From Pseudomonas sp. Ant30-3 (lineage in GTDB: Bacteria > Pseudomonadota > Gammaproteobacteria > Pseudomonadales > Pseudomonadaceae): DNA of 64,000 nt. Positions 47,418 to 57,017 of this stretch are shown here, piece by piece; positions within the stretch are counted from its first letter, which is position 1, and every line of letters begins with the position of its first letter. Where the stretch lies: the NCBI RefSeq assembly GCF_000690905.1, contig NZ_JMCL01000059.1:161281-225280 (forward strand), given 5' to 3'. The notes beneath the pieces were generated by a model. It was not told the DNA's origin. It ran no database searches and saw only the letters and a program-made list of their open reading frames with translations. Both the position numbers and the translations under genes were made by a program.

Positions 47418-48419
47418 TTACGCGATGCCCACCTGATTGCGCCCATTGTGCTTGGCCAGGTACAGCCCCTTGTCCGCCGCCGAAATCAGCTGCCGGCAGT
47501 CGCTGCCCTGTTGCGGGACGATCGTCGAGAGGCCGATGCTGATGGTCAGGCTGGATCCTTCAATCGGCGAAATATGCGGAATCTTCAGCGCCGCCACCGA
47601 CTGGCGTAACTTCTCAGCCACCAACCGGGCGCCACCCGGCGAGGTATTGGGCAAGACCAGCGCAAACTCTTCGCCGCCATAACGCGCCGGCAAATCCGAC
47701 GGCCGTGCGCTGGCGTCGCGAATGGCGGTCGCCACTTTACGTAACGCCTCATCGCCTTCGAGATGGCCAAAACTGTCGTTATAGGATTTGAAATAATCCA
47801 CGTCGATCATCAGCAATGACAACTGACTCTGGTCGCGCAAGGCGCGGCGCCATTCCAGCTCCAGGTATTCGTCGAAATGCCGGCGGTTCGACAGCCCGGT
47901 CAGGCCATCCGAGTTCATCAGGCGTTGCAGCACCAGATTGGTGTCGAGCAACTGCTGCTGGCTGACCCGCAACGCGCGGTAAGCCGCATCTCGCTGCAAA
48001 AGGGTCATGTAGGAACGCGAGTGATAACGGATGCGCGCCACCAGCTCGATGTTGTCCGGCAGTTTAACCAGATAATCATTGGCCCCGGACGAGAACGCCG
48101 CGCTCTTGATCAGCGGGTCTTCCTTGGTCGACAGAACGATGATCGGAATGTCCTTGGTCGCCGGGTGGTTGCGGTACTCGCGCACCAGGCTCAGGCCATC
48201 GAGCCCGGGCATCACCAGGTCTTGCAGAATCACCGTCGGCTTGATGCGAATCGCCTGCGCCACCGCCTGATGCGGATCAGCGCAAAAATGGAAATCGATA
48301 TTGGCTTCGCTCGCCAGCCCGCGGCGCACCGCTTCGCCGATCATGGCCTGGTCGTCCACCAGCAACACCATGGCGGCGTTTTCGTCAGTCTTGATGCCGT
48401 CGAATTGCAGATCATTCAT
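47418..48419 (-). CDS. wspR: diguanylate cyclase response regulator WspR
   Basis: The Wsp output enzyme that makes c-di-GMP from two GTP when phosphorylated. The 333-residue protein has a receiver domain (residues about 16-135, phospho-acceptor D67 in [13 protein letters not shown]), a coiled-coil linker ([18 protein letters not shown]), and a GGDEF-class domain with [12 protein letters not shown] as active site and an RxxD inhibitory I-site (RPSD) 5 residues before it. It is the last gene of the wsp operon, 48 bases after wspF. High WspR activity gives wrinkly, biofilm-forming colonies in P. fluorescens; here the protein is intact. Confidence 0.95.
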   Translation of the reverse strand: MNDLQFDGIKTDENAAMVLLVDDQAMIGEAVRRGLASEANIDFHFCADPHQAVAQAIRIKPTVILQDLVMPGLDGLSLVREYRNHPATKDIPIIVLSTKEDPLIKSAAFSSGANDYLVKLPDNIELVARIRYHSRSYMTLLQRDAAYRALRVSQQQLLDTNLVLQRLMNSDGLTGLSNRRHFDEYLELEWRRALRDQSQLSLLMIDVDYFKSYNDSFGHLEGDEALRKVATAIRDASARPSDLPARYGGEEFALVLPNTSPGGARLVAEKLRQSVAALKIPHISPIEGSSLTISIGLSTIVPQQGSDCRQLISAADKGLYLAKHNGRNQVGIA

Positions 48420-48467
48420 GTGCGATCACCTGAGTGGTGCTTGGGCCAGGATTGCTGCCTAAAGTAG

Positions 48468-49478
48468 TCATTGGCCGAGAATCTCCAGCAATCGTGGTGC
48501 GATCTTGTCCAGTGGGCGAATCTCCATGGCGGCGTCGATGGCCGCAGCCGCTTTCGGCATGCCATACACCGCACTGCTTTGTTGATCCTGAGCGATGGTC
48601 AGGTAACCCCGTTGGCGCATGAGTTTGAGCCCCTGCGCACCGTCCCGGCCCATGCCCGTAAGCAAAACGCCAACGGCATCGCCGTTCCAGTGATGGGCTA
48701 CGCTGTCGAAAAACACGTCGATCGACGGTCGATAAATTTCGTTGACCGGCTCGGCGGTGTAGGCCAGCGTGCCGTTCTTCAACAAACGGATGTGGTGATT
48801 GGTGCCAGCCAGCAGGACCGTGCCGGGTTGCGGCGGCTCGCCTTCCCGGGCCAGACGCACGTCGAGGCCGCTGGCGCTGGCGAGCCACTCGGCCATGCCG
48901 GCAGCGAACACCTGATCAACATGCTGCACCAACACGATGGCTGCGGAAAAATCCCGTGGCAAACCCTTGAGCAGGACTTCCAGCGCCGCCGGTCCGCCAG
49001 CGGACGAGCCGATGGCAATCAGCCGCTGACGCGAAGCGGAACTGCGCAGAGAGCTGGGCGCGGGCCGCTCGCGCTGAGCACGGTCGCCGATCAGCCAGCC
49101 GATGTTCATGATTTTGCGCAACAGCGGCGCGGCAGCTTCCTGAGCGTTGCCGGCACCCAGTGCCGGCGTGTCGACCACATCCAGCGCACCGTGGCCCATG
49201 GCCTCGAACACCCGGTGCACGTTCTGCTGACGGTCGACAGTGACGATGACGATGGCGCACGGAGTCTCAGCCATGATGCGCCGCGTCGCTTCGATGCCAT
49301 CCATGACTGGCATGATCAGGTCCATCAGGATCAGATCCGGGGTGTTCTCGGCGCAACGCTGCACCGCCTCGGCGCCATTGACGGCGACCCAGACCACTTC
49401 GTGTGCCGGCTCGAATGCCACGGCGCGGCGCAAAGCCTCGACCGCCATGGGCATGTCGTTGACGATGGCGATTTTCAT
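48468..49478 (-). CDS. wspF: Wsp chemotaxis-type methylesterase WspF
   Basis: CheB homologue that demethylates WspA and lowers pathway output; its loss is a common cause of wrinkly-spreader mutants. The 336-residue protein has a receiver domain (D53 in ILMDLIMPVMDG) and a C-terminal esterase domain with the serine in AIGSSAGGPAALE, a histidine in VLVQHVDQVFA, and an aspartate in TGMGRDGAQG. Intact, without internal stops. It overlaps wspE by 4 bases. Confidence 0.95.
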   Translation of the reverse strand: MKIAIVNDMPMAVEALRRAVAFEPAHEVVWVAVNGAEAVQRCAENTPDLILMDLIMPVMDGIEATRRIMAETPCAIVIVTVDRQQNVHRVFEAMGHGALDVVDTPALGAGNAQEAAAPLLRKIMNIGWLIGDRAQRERPAPSSLRSSASRQRLIAIGSSAGGPAALEVLLKGLPRDFSAAIVLVQHVDQVFAAGMAEWLASASGLDVRLAREGEPPQPGTVLLAGTNHHIRLLKNGTLAYTAEPVNEIYRPSIDVFFDSVAHHWNGDAVGVLLTGMGRDGAQGLKLMRQRGYLTIAQDQQSSAVYGMPKAAAAIDAAMEIRPLDKIAPRLLEILGQ

Positions 49479-51769
49479 GAGCGCGGGCCTCCGATGAGCT
49501 CGACCACCGCATCAAGCAGGGCGTCATCATGAAAACTGGCTTTCGCCAGATAATAGTCGGCGCCGGCGTCCAGACCACGCCGCCGATCTTCCTCGCGGTC
49601 CTTGTAGGACACGACCATCACCGGCAGCGATTGCAGGCGGTTGTCGCGGCGCAATAGCGATACCAGCTCGATACCGTCCATGCGCGGCATATCAATGTCG
49701 GTGATCAACAGGTCGAAATCCTCCGAACGCAGCGCGTTCCAGCCATCCATACCGTCCACCGCGACGGCCACGTCATAACCGCGATTGAGCAACAGCTTGC
49801 GCTGCAATTCGCGCACAGTGAGCGAATCGTCCACCACCAGAATCCGTTTGCGCGCCGCTTCCACCGCTTGATTGCTGTGCCGTGCGATCCGTTCGAGGCG
49901 CCCGGTATTGAGTAGCTTATCGACCGAACGCAGCATGTCTTCAACATCGACGATCAACACCACCGAGCCGTCGTCGAGCAGCGCACCGGCGGAGATGTCC
50001 TGCACTTTGCCCAGACGCTCGTCCAACGGCAAGACTACCAGCGTGCGTTCGCCAATGAAGCGCTCCACCGCCACACCGTAAATCGCCTCGCGCTCGCGGA
50101 TCACCACGACTTTGAGCGTGGGCTGGTTATGCTGGCTCGCCGGGCGTTGCAGCAGCTGGCTCGCGGCCACCAGGCCAACATGCCGGCCTTCGTACCAGAA
50201 ATGCTGCCGGCCCTCGAGCTGAACAATGTCTGCAGGTTCGAGATCGCACATGCGTTCGATGTGCGCCAGCGGAAAGGCATACGCCTCGTCGCCGACCTCT
50301 ACCACCAGGCTGCGCACCACCGACAGTGTCAGCGGTACTTCGAGATGGAAGCGGCTGCCCTCGCCCGCCGTCTGTTCCAGCACCACCGCGCCGCGCAGTT
50401 GCCGCACCATGTGCTGGACTGCGTCCAGGCCGACGCCGCGACCGGACACTTCTGTGACCTTGTCGCGCAGGCTGAAACCCGGCAGAAACAGAAACGTCAG
50501 GAGTTCATCTTCGCTCAACTGCGCAGCTGTTTCGGCGGGGGACAGCTGACGTTCGATGACGCTGCGGCGCACCTTCTCCAGATCGACACCCTGGCCGTCA
50601 TCGCTCAATTCCAGCACCAGCAGGCCTGCCTGATGTGAGGCACGCAGGCGAATCACGCCCTCGGCGGGTTTGCCGGCCAGCAGCCGTTGCTCGGAAGATT
50701 CGATGCCGTGATCCACTGCATTGCGCAACAGGTGCGTGAGCGGCGCTTCGAGCTTTTCAAGGACGTCGCGATCAACCTGGGTTTTCTCGCCCTCAACCTC
50801 CAGGCGCACCTGTTTGCCGAGACTGCGACCGAGGTCGCGAACCATGCGCACCTGTCCGCTCAACACATCGGCAAACGGGCGCATGCGACAGGCCAGCGCC
50901 GTATCGTAGAGCACCTGCGCGCGCTGGCTGGCCTGCCAGGCAAACTCATCCAGCTCGGCATTTTTCTCCACCAGCAACTGCTGGGATTCCGTCAGCAGAC
51001 GGCGCGCATCTTCGAGGGCTTCCCGCGCCTCCAGGCTCAAGGTCATTTCCTTGAGCTGCACGTTGAGATTTTCCAGTGCGCGCAGGCCGTTGCCCTGCAT
51101 GCGCTTCAAACGCTGCATGGTCGCCAGGTGCGGTTTGAGCCGCAGGGTTTCCACCAGCGACTTGCTCGACAGATCGAGCAGGCTGTTCAAGCGCTCGGCC
51201 GTAACGCGCAATACACGCTCGCCATTTTCGGTAGTGCGTCTGGTTTTGCGCGGCGGATCGACAGGAACGACCGGCGCGACAGTCGGCGGCTCGACCACGG
51301 GCACCGGCACTTCGATCACCGCCTCTTGCGACTCGGCCATAAATGGCGCGATCGGCGTGCTGATCGGCGCCGCCAGTGCCAGAGGGTCCAGCAACTTTGC
51401 CATCAGCGCCACATAGTGTTCGATATCGGCAGGCGTCGGCGCAGCGTTCGGCGTGGCGATGCGCATCAACATATCGGTGCCCTGCAGCAACGCGTCGATG
51501 TGCTCGGGCCGCAGGTACAGGCGCCCTTCCTGCGCACTGACCAGGCAATCTTCCATCACATGGGCGACGCTGACACCGGCCTCGACCCCGACGATCCGCG
51601 CGGCGCCTTTGAGTGAATGGGCTGCGCGCATACACGATTCAAGATGATTGGCTTGAGTCGGATCGCGCTCCAGCGCCAGCAGACCAGCACTGAGCACCTG
51701 TGTCTGGGCCTCGGCTTCCAGGCTGAACAGCTCGAACAACGAGGCGTCGCGCATTTGCTCGGGGGTCAT
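49475..51769 (-). CDS. wspE: Wsp hybrid histidine kinase WspE
   Basis: CheA-like kinase of 764 residues that phosphorylates WspR and WspF. Domains in order: N-terminal HPt with phospho-histidine H51 (AAHSLKGAARIVG), a variable proline-rich linker, dimerisation helices, the ATPase (LRNAVDHGIESSEQR, LELSDDGQGVD, GRGVGLDAV), a CheW-like domain (FHLEVPLTLSVVRSLVVEVG), and a C-terminal receiver (ILVVDDSLTVRE, phospho-Asp in LLITDIDMPRMDG). Overlaps of 4 bases on both sides keep it tightly coupled to wspD and wspF. Confidence 0.95.
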   Translation of the reverse strand: MTPEQMRDASLFELFSLEAEAQTQVLSAGLLALERDPTQANHLESCMRAAHSLKGAARIVGVEAGVSVAHVMEDCLVSAQEGRLYLRPEHIDALLQGTDMLMRIATPNAAPTPADIEHYVALMAKLLDPLALAAPISTPIAPFMAESQEAVIEVPVPVVEPPTVAPVVPVDPPRKTRRTTENGERVLRVTAERLNSLLDLSSKSLVETLRLKPHLATMQRLKRMQGNGLRALENLNVQLKEMTLSLEAREALEDARRLLTESQQLLVEKNAELDEFAWQASQRAQVLYDTALACRMRPFADVLSGQVRMVRDLGRSLGKQVRLEVEGEKTQVDRDVLEKLEAPLTHLLRNAVDHGIESSEQRLLAGKPAEGVIRLRASHQAGLLVLELSDDGQGVDLEKVRRSVIERQLSPAETAAQLSEDELLTFLFLPGFSLRDKVTEVSGRGVGLDAVQHMVRQLRGAVVLEQTAGEGSRFHLEVPLTLSVVRSLVVEVGDEAYAFPLAHIERMCDLEPADIVQLEGRQHFWYEGRHVGLVAASQLLQRPASQHNQPTLKVVVIREREAIYGVAVERFIGERTLVVLPLDERLGKVQDISAGALLDDGSVVLIVDVEDMLRSVDKLLNTGRLERIARHSNQAVEAARKRILVVDDSLTVRELQRKLLLNRGYDVAVAVDGMDGWNALRSEDFDLLITDIDMPRMDGIELVSLLRRDNRLQSLPVMVVSYKDREEDRRRGLDAGADYYLAKASFHDDALLDAVVELIGGPRS

Positions 51770-52449
51770 GTGAGGCTCCGGGACACGGCGGACAACAGTT
51801 GTTCTTCATCCAGCCAACGCAGGCTGCGGCCCTTGAATGACAACACGCCCCGGGTGAATCTGGCGCTGGCGTGGCTGCCCGAGCGGGACGCCGCGTCGAG
51901 CAGGCGTTCGTCGATGGCGTGAATGCCATCCACCTCGTCCACCGGCACCATCACCGGCCCGCCCTGCGCGGCGATGATCAGCATGCGTGGCGTCACGCGC
52001 GCTCCGGGTGTGACGCTGCTCGCACTGTCCAAGCCCAGAAGATCGGCCAATGACAGGCACGCCACCAGCGCGCCGCGCACGTTCGCCACGCCGAGCAAGG
52101 CTCGCGAGCGCTGATGCGGCAGCGAGTGAATGGCCTGCAGGGGTGCCACTTCGACCAGGCTGCGCGTGGCCAGAGCGAGCCATTCTTCGCCGAGACGAAA
52201 CATCAACAGTGAACGGGTTTTGACGTCGCTTTGCAGTTCGACCGCGATCTGCCCGCGGTCCTCCTGCTGCAAGGCGTAGCGATCGAGCAGGCGCGTGGCC
52301 GCGGCGCCGTACACCGCGCAATTGCGGCAATGAATGTGCTCGCCCAGCAACGGGCAGGATTTGTCGCCATGGATGCCGATGCGGTTCCAGCAATCGTCGA
52401 TGGCCTGGGCATCTTCATGAATCAGGCTAAAGCTGTCGGCCCCAGTCAT
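51766..52449 (-). CDS. wspD: Wsp CheW-like coupling protein WspD
   Basis: A 227-residue CheW-domain protein that links the receptor WspA to the kinase. The CheW domain occupies roughly residues 75-215 (LMFRLGEEWLALATRSLVEV, LLGVANVRGALVACLSLADLLG). The N-terminal extension carries cysteine-rich CPLLGEHIHCRNC, which could bind a metal or form a redox site and is not part of a standard CheW. It is the second CheW of the operon, beside wspB. Confidence 0.92.
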   Translation of the reverse strand: MTGADSFSLIHEDAQAIDDCWNRIGIHGDKSCPLLGEHIHCRNCAVYGAAATRLLDRYALQQEDRGQIAVELQSDVKTRSLLMFRLGEEWLALATRSLVEVAPLQAIHSLPHQRSRALLGVANVRGALVACLSLADLLGLDSASSVTPGARVTPRMLIIAAQGGPVMVPVDEVDGIHAIDERLLDAASRSGSHASARFTRGVLSFKGRSLRWLDEEQLLSAVSRSLT

Positions 52450-53714
52450 CGTTTACGCTCGCTGTCGGCGGTGCGCGCTGCGCGCTCTTGCAAACGTCGG
52501 GCTCCGGCCGCGTTGCCCTGCGACTGCAACAAAGCCGCCAAATGCATCAGTGCTTCGCCATGTTGCGGGTCGAGGTACAACGCCTTGCGGTAAAAGCCCT
52601 GGGCTTCGAGGGTGCTGCCGGCGACATCGCTGAGCAATCCCAGCCAGTAAAACACTTGGGCCACGGGTTCGTGGCTACGCAAGTATTGCTCACACGCCAC
52701 ACGGGCCTCGGCACTTTTGCCTTCGTTGGCCAGCGCGGCAATGTTCGCCAGTAACGTGGCCGCGTCCGGGCTGGCGGCTTTTTTCGCCCGCGGCAGCGGC
52801 GTGACCGGTGCGAAGGGTCGGCGCACGGCAGGTGGCGCACTGCTGGCGAAAGGTTTTGCCGGCAACGGCTGGCGCACCGGCAGCGGCGTTGCAGCGAACG
52901 CCGCAACAGGTTCGGGCGCACGCTGCCGACTGAACGCGAAAGACTGCGCGATGCCGATTGAACGCATGCCCAGAAGCCCAAGCAAACTGCCCTCCGCCGG
53001 ACCGATAAACAGCACACCGTCGACATGGGTCAGGCGCTTGAGCACTGCGAAAACTTGCTGCTGGGTTGGCTGATCGAAATAGATCAGCAGGTTTCGGCAG
53101 AACACAAAGTCGTACGGTGGCTCGTTCGCAAGCAAGGTCGGATCGAGCAGATTGCCGACCTGCAATCGCACTTGCTCAAGCACGCGTTCGCTGAGCCGAT
53201 AGCCGTCACCTTCGGCGCTGAAGTAACGCTCGCGAAAGCTGAGGTCCTGACCGCGAAATGAATTCTTGCCGTACAGCGCTCGCCTGGCCTTTTCCACCGA
53301 GAGCGGGCTGACGTCCATGCCGTCGACCTTGAACTGATGCGGTTTGAAACCGCCATCGAGCAACGCCATCGCTATCGAATAGGGTTCTTCACCGGTGGAA
53401 CACGGCAGGCTGAGGATGCGCAGCGCGCGCAAGTGGTTGATGTCGTCGAGGCGCTTTGCAGCCAGTTTCGTCAGGGTGGCGAACGACTCCGGGTAGCGAA
53501 AAAACCAGGTCTCGGGAACGATCACCGCTTCGATTAGCGCCTGCTGCTCATCGGACGAACCTTGCAGCGTATGCCAGTACTCATCCGCCGTTTGTGCCTG
53601 TGATGCGGTCGAGCGCTGGCGCACGGCGCGCTCAATGATCGCCGGGCCGACCGACGTCACGTCCAGGCCAATGCGCTCTTTGAGGAAATCGAAAAAACGC
53701 TGATCACTGCTCAT
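52446..53714 (-). CDS. wspC: Wsp CheR-type methyltransferase WspC with TPR
   Basis: A 422-residue protein-glutamate methyltransferase. The CheR domain (residues about 1-270) has LRILSLPCSTGEEPYSIAMALLD for SAM binding, PPYDFVFCRNLLIYFD, and FIGPAEGSLLG. A proline/alanine-rich linker (about residues 275-330) joins tetratricopeptide-like helices (AEARVACEQYLRSHEPVAQVFYWLGLLSD...ALYLDPQHGEALMHLAAL). It methylates WspA to raise pathway activity, opposing WspF. Overlaps both neighbours by 4 bases. Confidence 0.94.
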   Translation of the reverse strand: MSSDQRFFDFLKERIGLDVTSVGPAIIERAVRQRSTASQAQTADEYWHTLQGSSDEQQALIEAVIVPETWFFRYPESFATLTKLAAKRLDDINHLRALRILSLPCSTGEEPYSIAMALLDGGFKPHQFKVDGMDVSPLSVEKARRALYGKNSFRGQDLSFRERYFSAEGDGYRLSERVLEQVRLQVGNLLDPTLLANEPPYDFVFCRNLLIYFDQPTQQQVFAVLKRLTHVDGVLFIGPAEGSLLGLLGMRSIGIAQSFAFSRQRAPEPVAAFAATPLPVRQPLPAKPFASSAPPAVRRPFAPVTPLPRAKKAASPDAATLLANIAALANEGKSAEARVACEQYLRSHEPVAQVFYWLGLLSDVAGSTLEAQGFYRKALYLDPQHGEALMHLAALLQSQGNAAGARRLQERAARTADSERKR

Positions 53715-54247
53715 GGGCGCTCCTCGAGCGACGCAGGATCCCGTGGCGGTGAGGGGAACAACAGCACGCGAACCTGCTCATCGAGCAAATCGGCTACGCG
53801 CACCCATTGCAGCAGCCCATGGGCATCTTCACGCACGGGACCGAGGTAACGTGCCTGGCGATTGTCCAGGCCATACGGCTGAAATTCCGAAGGATTGCAG
53901 CGCAGCGTGTCGGTGGCCTGTTCAAGAATCAGCCCGAGCAATTGCGCCTTCCCGGTGGGGGCCGGACGGTAATGCACCAACACCAGACGCGTGCTGGTGC
54001 GCGCCTGCGCCGGCTCGCCAAAGGTCAATGCGCCGAGGTCGATGACGGGCACCACGACGCCTCGGTAGGCGAACACCCCCGCGACCCAATCCGGTGCGTG
54101 GGCGATCGGTTTCAGCGGTAACCGCGGCAGCACTTCCGCCACTTCGGTGGCCGGCAGGGCGTAGCGCTCTTTGCCGATGCGAAACAGCAGAAACAACACC
54201 TGCATAGCCGACTTCACGGCACTGCGCTTGAGGGTGATCTCGCTCAT
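53711..54247 (-). CDS. wspB: Wsp CheW-like coupling protein WspB
   Basis: A 178-residue single-domain CheW protein (LFLLFRIGKERYALPATEVAEVLP, VAGVFAYRGVVVPVIDLGAL, TRLVLVHYR). It couples WspA and WspE in the signalling array. The ATG at 54245-54247 overlaps the wspA stop by one base. Confidence 0.94.
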   Translation of the reverse strand: MSEITLKRSAVKSAMQVLFLLFRIGKERYALPATEVAEVLPRLPLKPIAHAPDWVAGVFAYRGVVVPVIDLGALTFGEPAQARTSTRLVLVHYRPAPTGKAQLLGLILEQATDTLRCNPSEFQPYGLDNRQARYLGPVREDAHGLLQWVRVADLLDEQVRVLLFPSPPRDPASLEERP

Positions 54248-55893
54248 CAGACTTTGAATCGCGAAACGCCGCCACGCAGCCCTACGGCGACCTGGCTCAA
54301 TTCGTCGATGGCAAAACTGGCCTGGCGCAAGGATTCGACGGTCTGGCTGCTGGCATCACCCAACTGCACCAGCGCATGGTTGATCTGCTCGGCGCCGGTA
54401 GCCTGCGCCTGCATGCCTTCGTTGACCATCAACACGCGCGGTGCCAGCGCCTGGACCTGGTGAATGATCTGCGACAGCTGCTCGCCGACCTGCTGCACTT
54501 CCGACATGCCACGACGCACTTCTTCGGAGAACTTGTCCATGCCCATGACCCCGGCGGACACGGCCGACTGGATCTCGCGCACCATCTGCTCAATGTCGTA
54601 AGTGGCGACGGCGGTCTGATCGGCCAGACGTCGCACTTCGGTGGCGACCACGGCAAAACCGCGACCGTATTCACCGGCCTTCTCGGCCTCGATGGCGGCG
54701 TTCAGTGACAACAGATTGGTCTGGTCGGCAACTTTGACGATGGTCACCACCACCTGATTAATGTTGCCGGCCTTTTCGTTGAGGATCGCCAGTTTGGCGT
54801 TGACCAGGTCCGCTGCGCCCATCACCGAATGCATGGTCTCTTCCATCCGCGCAAGGCCCTGTTGCCCTGAGCCGGCGGCGACCGAGGCCTGGTCGGCAGC
54901 GGTGGAGACTTCAATCATGGTGCGCACAAGGTCACGGGAAGTGGCGGCGATCTCACGGGACGTCGCGCCGATTTCCGTGGTGGTGGCAGCGGTTTCGGTA
55001 GCGGTGGCCTGCTGCTGTTTGGAGGTGGCGGCGATTTCGGTGACGGAGGTGGTGACCTGCACCGAGGAGCGCTGCGCTTGCGAAACCAGTGAAGTCAACT
55101 CGGCCATCATGTCGTTGAAGCCGGTTTCAACGGCGCCAAATTCGTCCTTGCGCTCCAGATTCAAGCGACCGCTGAGGTCGCCGGTGCGCATGATCTCGAG
55201 GATTTCCACTATGCGGTTCATCGGCGCCATGATCGCGCGCATCAGTAGCAGACCACAGAGACCTGCGGCCAGCACCGCAACCAGCAGAGACACGCCCATG
55301 ACGGCTTTGGCGGAGATGACTGCGTCAAAGATGGCCGTGACATCCTGATCCGCGACTGCTTTATTTACTCGCGTGATGTCATTGAGCTTCATGCGCCCGG
55401 CGGTCCAGGCCGGCGTGAGTTGTTCATGGAACAACTTGATCGCTTCGGCGTCCTGATTCTGTTTGCGCAGGTCGAGCACCGACGCGAGGACCTTGTTGTA
55501 TTGCTCGTGAATCTTCTCGAAGAGCGCGTATTCGACCCGATCTTCTTCGGTGGTCACCGTGTGCTGGTAGTTGGCCATCTGCTCTTGCACGCGCTGGGCA
55601 TACCCTTTGAAGCTTTCGGCCTCTTCGGCGCTGAACCCTTGCCCTTCTTTCAGTCCGAGCATTTCCTGAGTGTGCAGGTAAGTGTCAACCCAGGCGCTGC
55701 GAAGCATTGAGCTGTAATAAAGCCCCGGCAACGCATCTTCACGAACGCTGGTTTCGTTTTCTTCTATCTTCAACAGCCGCGAATAAGACGCAACGACCAT
55801 CAGCAGCATGATGGCGATGATCACCGCAAAGCTCGCCAAAATCCGTTGGCGCAACGTCCAGTTCCTCACAGTCAATCCTCGGGGCTGTTTCAA
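54247..55893 (-). CDS. wspA: Wsp methyl-accepting surface sensor WspA
   Basis: The 548-residue membrane chemoreceptor that starts the pathway. It has a first membrane segment at about residues 14-33 (LASFAVIIAIMLLMVVAS), a four-helix periplasmic sensor domain to about 185, a second membrane segment (LLVAVLAAGLCGLLLM), a HAMP region, and a long cytoplasmic signalling coiled coil with the hairpin tip EAEKAGEYGRGFAVVATEVRRLADQ. No C-terminal NWETF-like pentapeptide for CheR docking is present, in line with WspC carrying a TPR. First gene of wspA-B-C-D-E-F-R; its promoter must lie in 55894-56000. Confidence 0.95.
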   Translation of the reverse strand: MKQPRGLTVRNWTLRQRILASFAVIIAIMLLMVVASYSRLLKIEENETSVREDALPGLYYSSMLRSAWVDTYLHTQEMLGLKEGQGFSAEEAESFKGYAQRVQEQMANYQHTVTTEEDRVEYALFEKIHEQYNKVLASVLDLRKQNQDAEAIKLFHEQLTPAWTAGRMKLNDITRVNKAVADQDVTAIFDAVISAKAVMGVSLLVAVLAAGLCGLLLMRAIMAPMNRIVEILEIMRTGDLSGRLNLERKDEFGAVETGFNDMMAELTSLVSQAQRSSVQVTTSVTEIAATSKQQQATATETAATTTEIGATSREIAATSRDLVRTMIEVSTAADQASVAAGSGQQGLARMEETMHSVMGAADLVNAKLAILNEKAGNINQVVVTIVKVADQTNLLSLNAAIEAEKAGEYGRGFAVVATEVRRLADQTAVATYDIEQMVREIQSAVSAGVMGMDKFSEEVRRGMSEVQQVGEQLSQIIHQVQALAPRVLMVNEGMQAQATGAEQINHALVQLGDASSQTVESLRQASFAIDELSQVAVGLRGGVSRFKV

Positions 55894-56007
55894 ATGCCGG
55901 GGAGTATAGCCGAGGGGCGTGTTTCAAATTTAGAGCGGATGTGGGGCAGGTCTCATCTTTGGCGGAAAATTTGGGCTGGCCTGAAGATGGGTGGTGTGAG
56001 GGATGGT

Positions 56008-56097
56008 GCCATCGCAAGCAAGCTCGGCGCCTACAGGAGTGGATCACGAAATGTGTGATCGACTCAAAATCGTAGGAGCAAGCTTGCTCGCGATAGC
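56008..56097. repeat. REP-type inverted repeat
   Basis: Left arm 56008-56035 (GCCATCGCAAGCAAGCTCGG...) and right arm 56072-56097 (GTAGGAGCAAGCTTGCTCGC...) are inverted with a few mismatches, between wspA and the TerB-family gene. Confidence 0.82.
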
Positions 56098-56108
56098 GAT
56101 TTCCTGCC

Positions 56109-56831
56109 TTAAACGGAGGCCTGACGAACCTGCTTCTCCAGCTCGGCCTTCAACCCTGGCTCGAGCTTCAACTGGCGCGCCAGCTCATCCAGATAGGACT
56201 TTTCCATGAAGTTCTCTTCGTCCACCAGCATCACGCTGGCGATGTACATTTCGGCAGCCATTTCCGGGGTGCTGGCGGCGCGCGCGACATCGGCAGGGTC
56301 GAGCGGCTTGTTGAGTTCAGCGTGCAGCCATTGCTTCAATTCCTGATCGTTGTCGAGTTTGGTGAACTCGCCTTCGATCAATTCGCGCTCGCGCTCATCG
56401 ACGTGGCCATCAGCCTTGGCCGCTGCGACCAGCGCCTTGAGAATCGCCTGACTGTGCTCTTCAACCTGGGCCGGTGGCAGACGGTCGACAGTTTGAGGTT
56501 CGATGTTCGAGACGTTGCCTTGCTGAGCCTGCCAGTTGCCGTACGCCTTGTAGGCAATCACGCCCAGCGCCGCGAGGCCGCCGTAGATGGCGACCTTGCC
56601 GCCCATCTTGCGCGCCTTTTTGTTGCCCAGTAGCAGACCGATAGCACCGGCCGACAGCGCACCCCCACCCGCGCCGGAAAGCAGTCCGCCCAAGCCACCG
56701 GATTTGCCGACGCCGCCGAGCAACCCGCCGAGGCCGCTGCTGGAGGATTTGTTCTGTGAGCCGCCGGCCTTGTTCTGCAACAGGTCCTGGCCGGATTTAA
56801 GCAGTTGATCAAGCAAGCCACGCGTATTCAT
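56109..56831 (-). CDS. DUF533/TerB-family inner-membrane protein
   Basis: A 240-residue protein. The N-terminal third is glycine/serine-rich (LLQNKAGGSQNKSSSSGLGG, GGVGKSGGLGGLLSGAGGG), followed by a hydrophobic segment (IAYKAYGNWQ region, about residues 83-100), and then a DUF533 domain with TerB fold (AILKALVAAAKADGHVDERERELIEGEFTKL). E. coli YebE is related. The role is unknown; TerB-like domains bind divalent metal in the DGHVDERE stretch. It is separate from the wsp operon by the REP pair. Confidence 0.85.
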   Translation of the reverse strand: MNTRGLLDQLLKSGQDLLQNKAGGSQNKSSSSGLGGLLGGVGKSGGLGGLLSGAGGGALSAGAIGLLLGNKKARKMGGKVAIYGGLAALGVIAYKAYGNWQAQQGNVSNIEPQTVDRLPPAQVEEHSQAILKALVAAAKADGHVDERERELIEGEFTKLDNDQELKQWLHAELNKPLDPADVARAASTPEMAAEMYIASVMLVDEENFMEKSYLDELARQLKLEPGLKAELEKQVRQASV

Positions 56832-57017
56832 TTTGCTGTCTCCACGAAAGGTAACTGGATCATCAGGCCATCAGCCTAGTGCGAAGTGCCCTGACGCTGC
56901 CGTCGAGTGTGCTTCCAGATGTTGCTCGTTCCTTGATAGCTAATAAAGGTGGGGCCAGTCGTTCGAATAAAAAGATATACACTTGAGCGAATCTATCGTC
57001 GGAACAAACCCCGCTGA

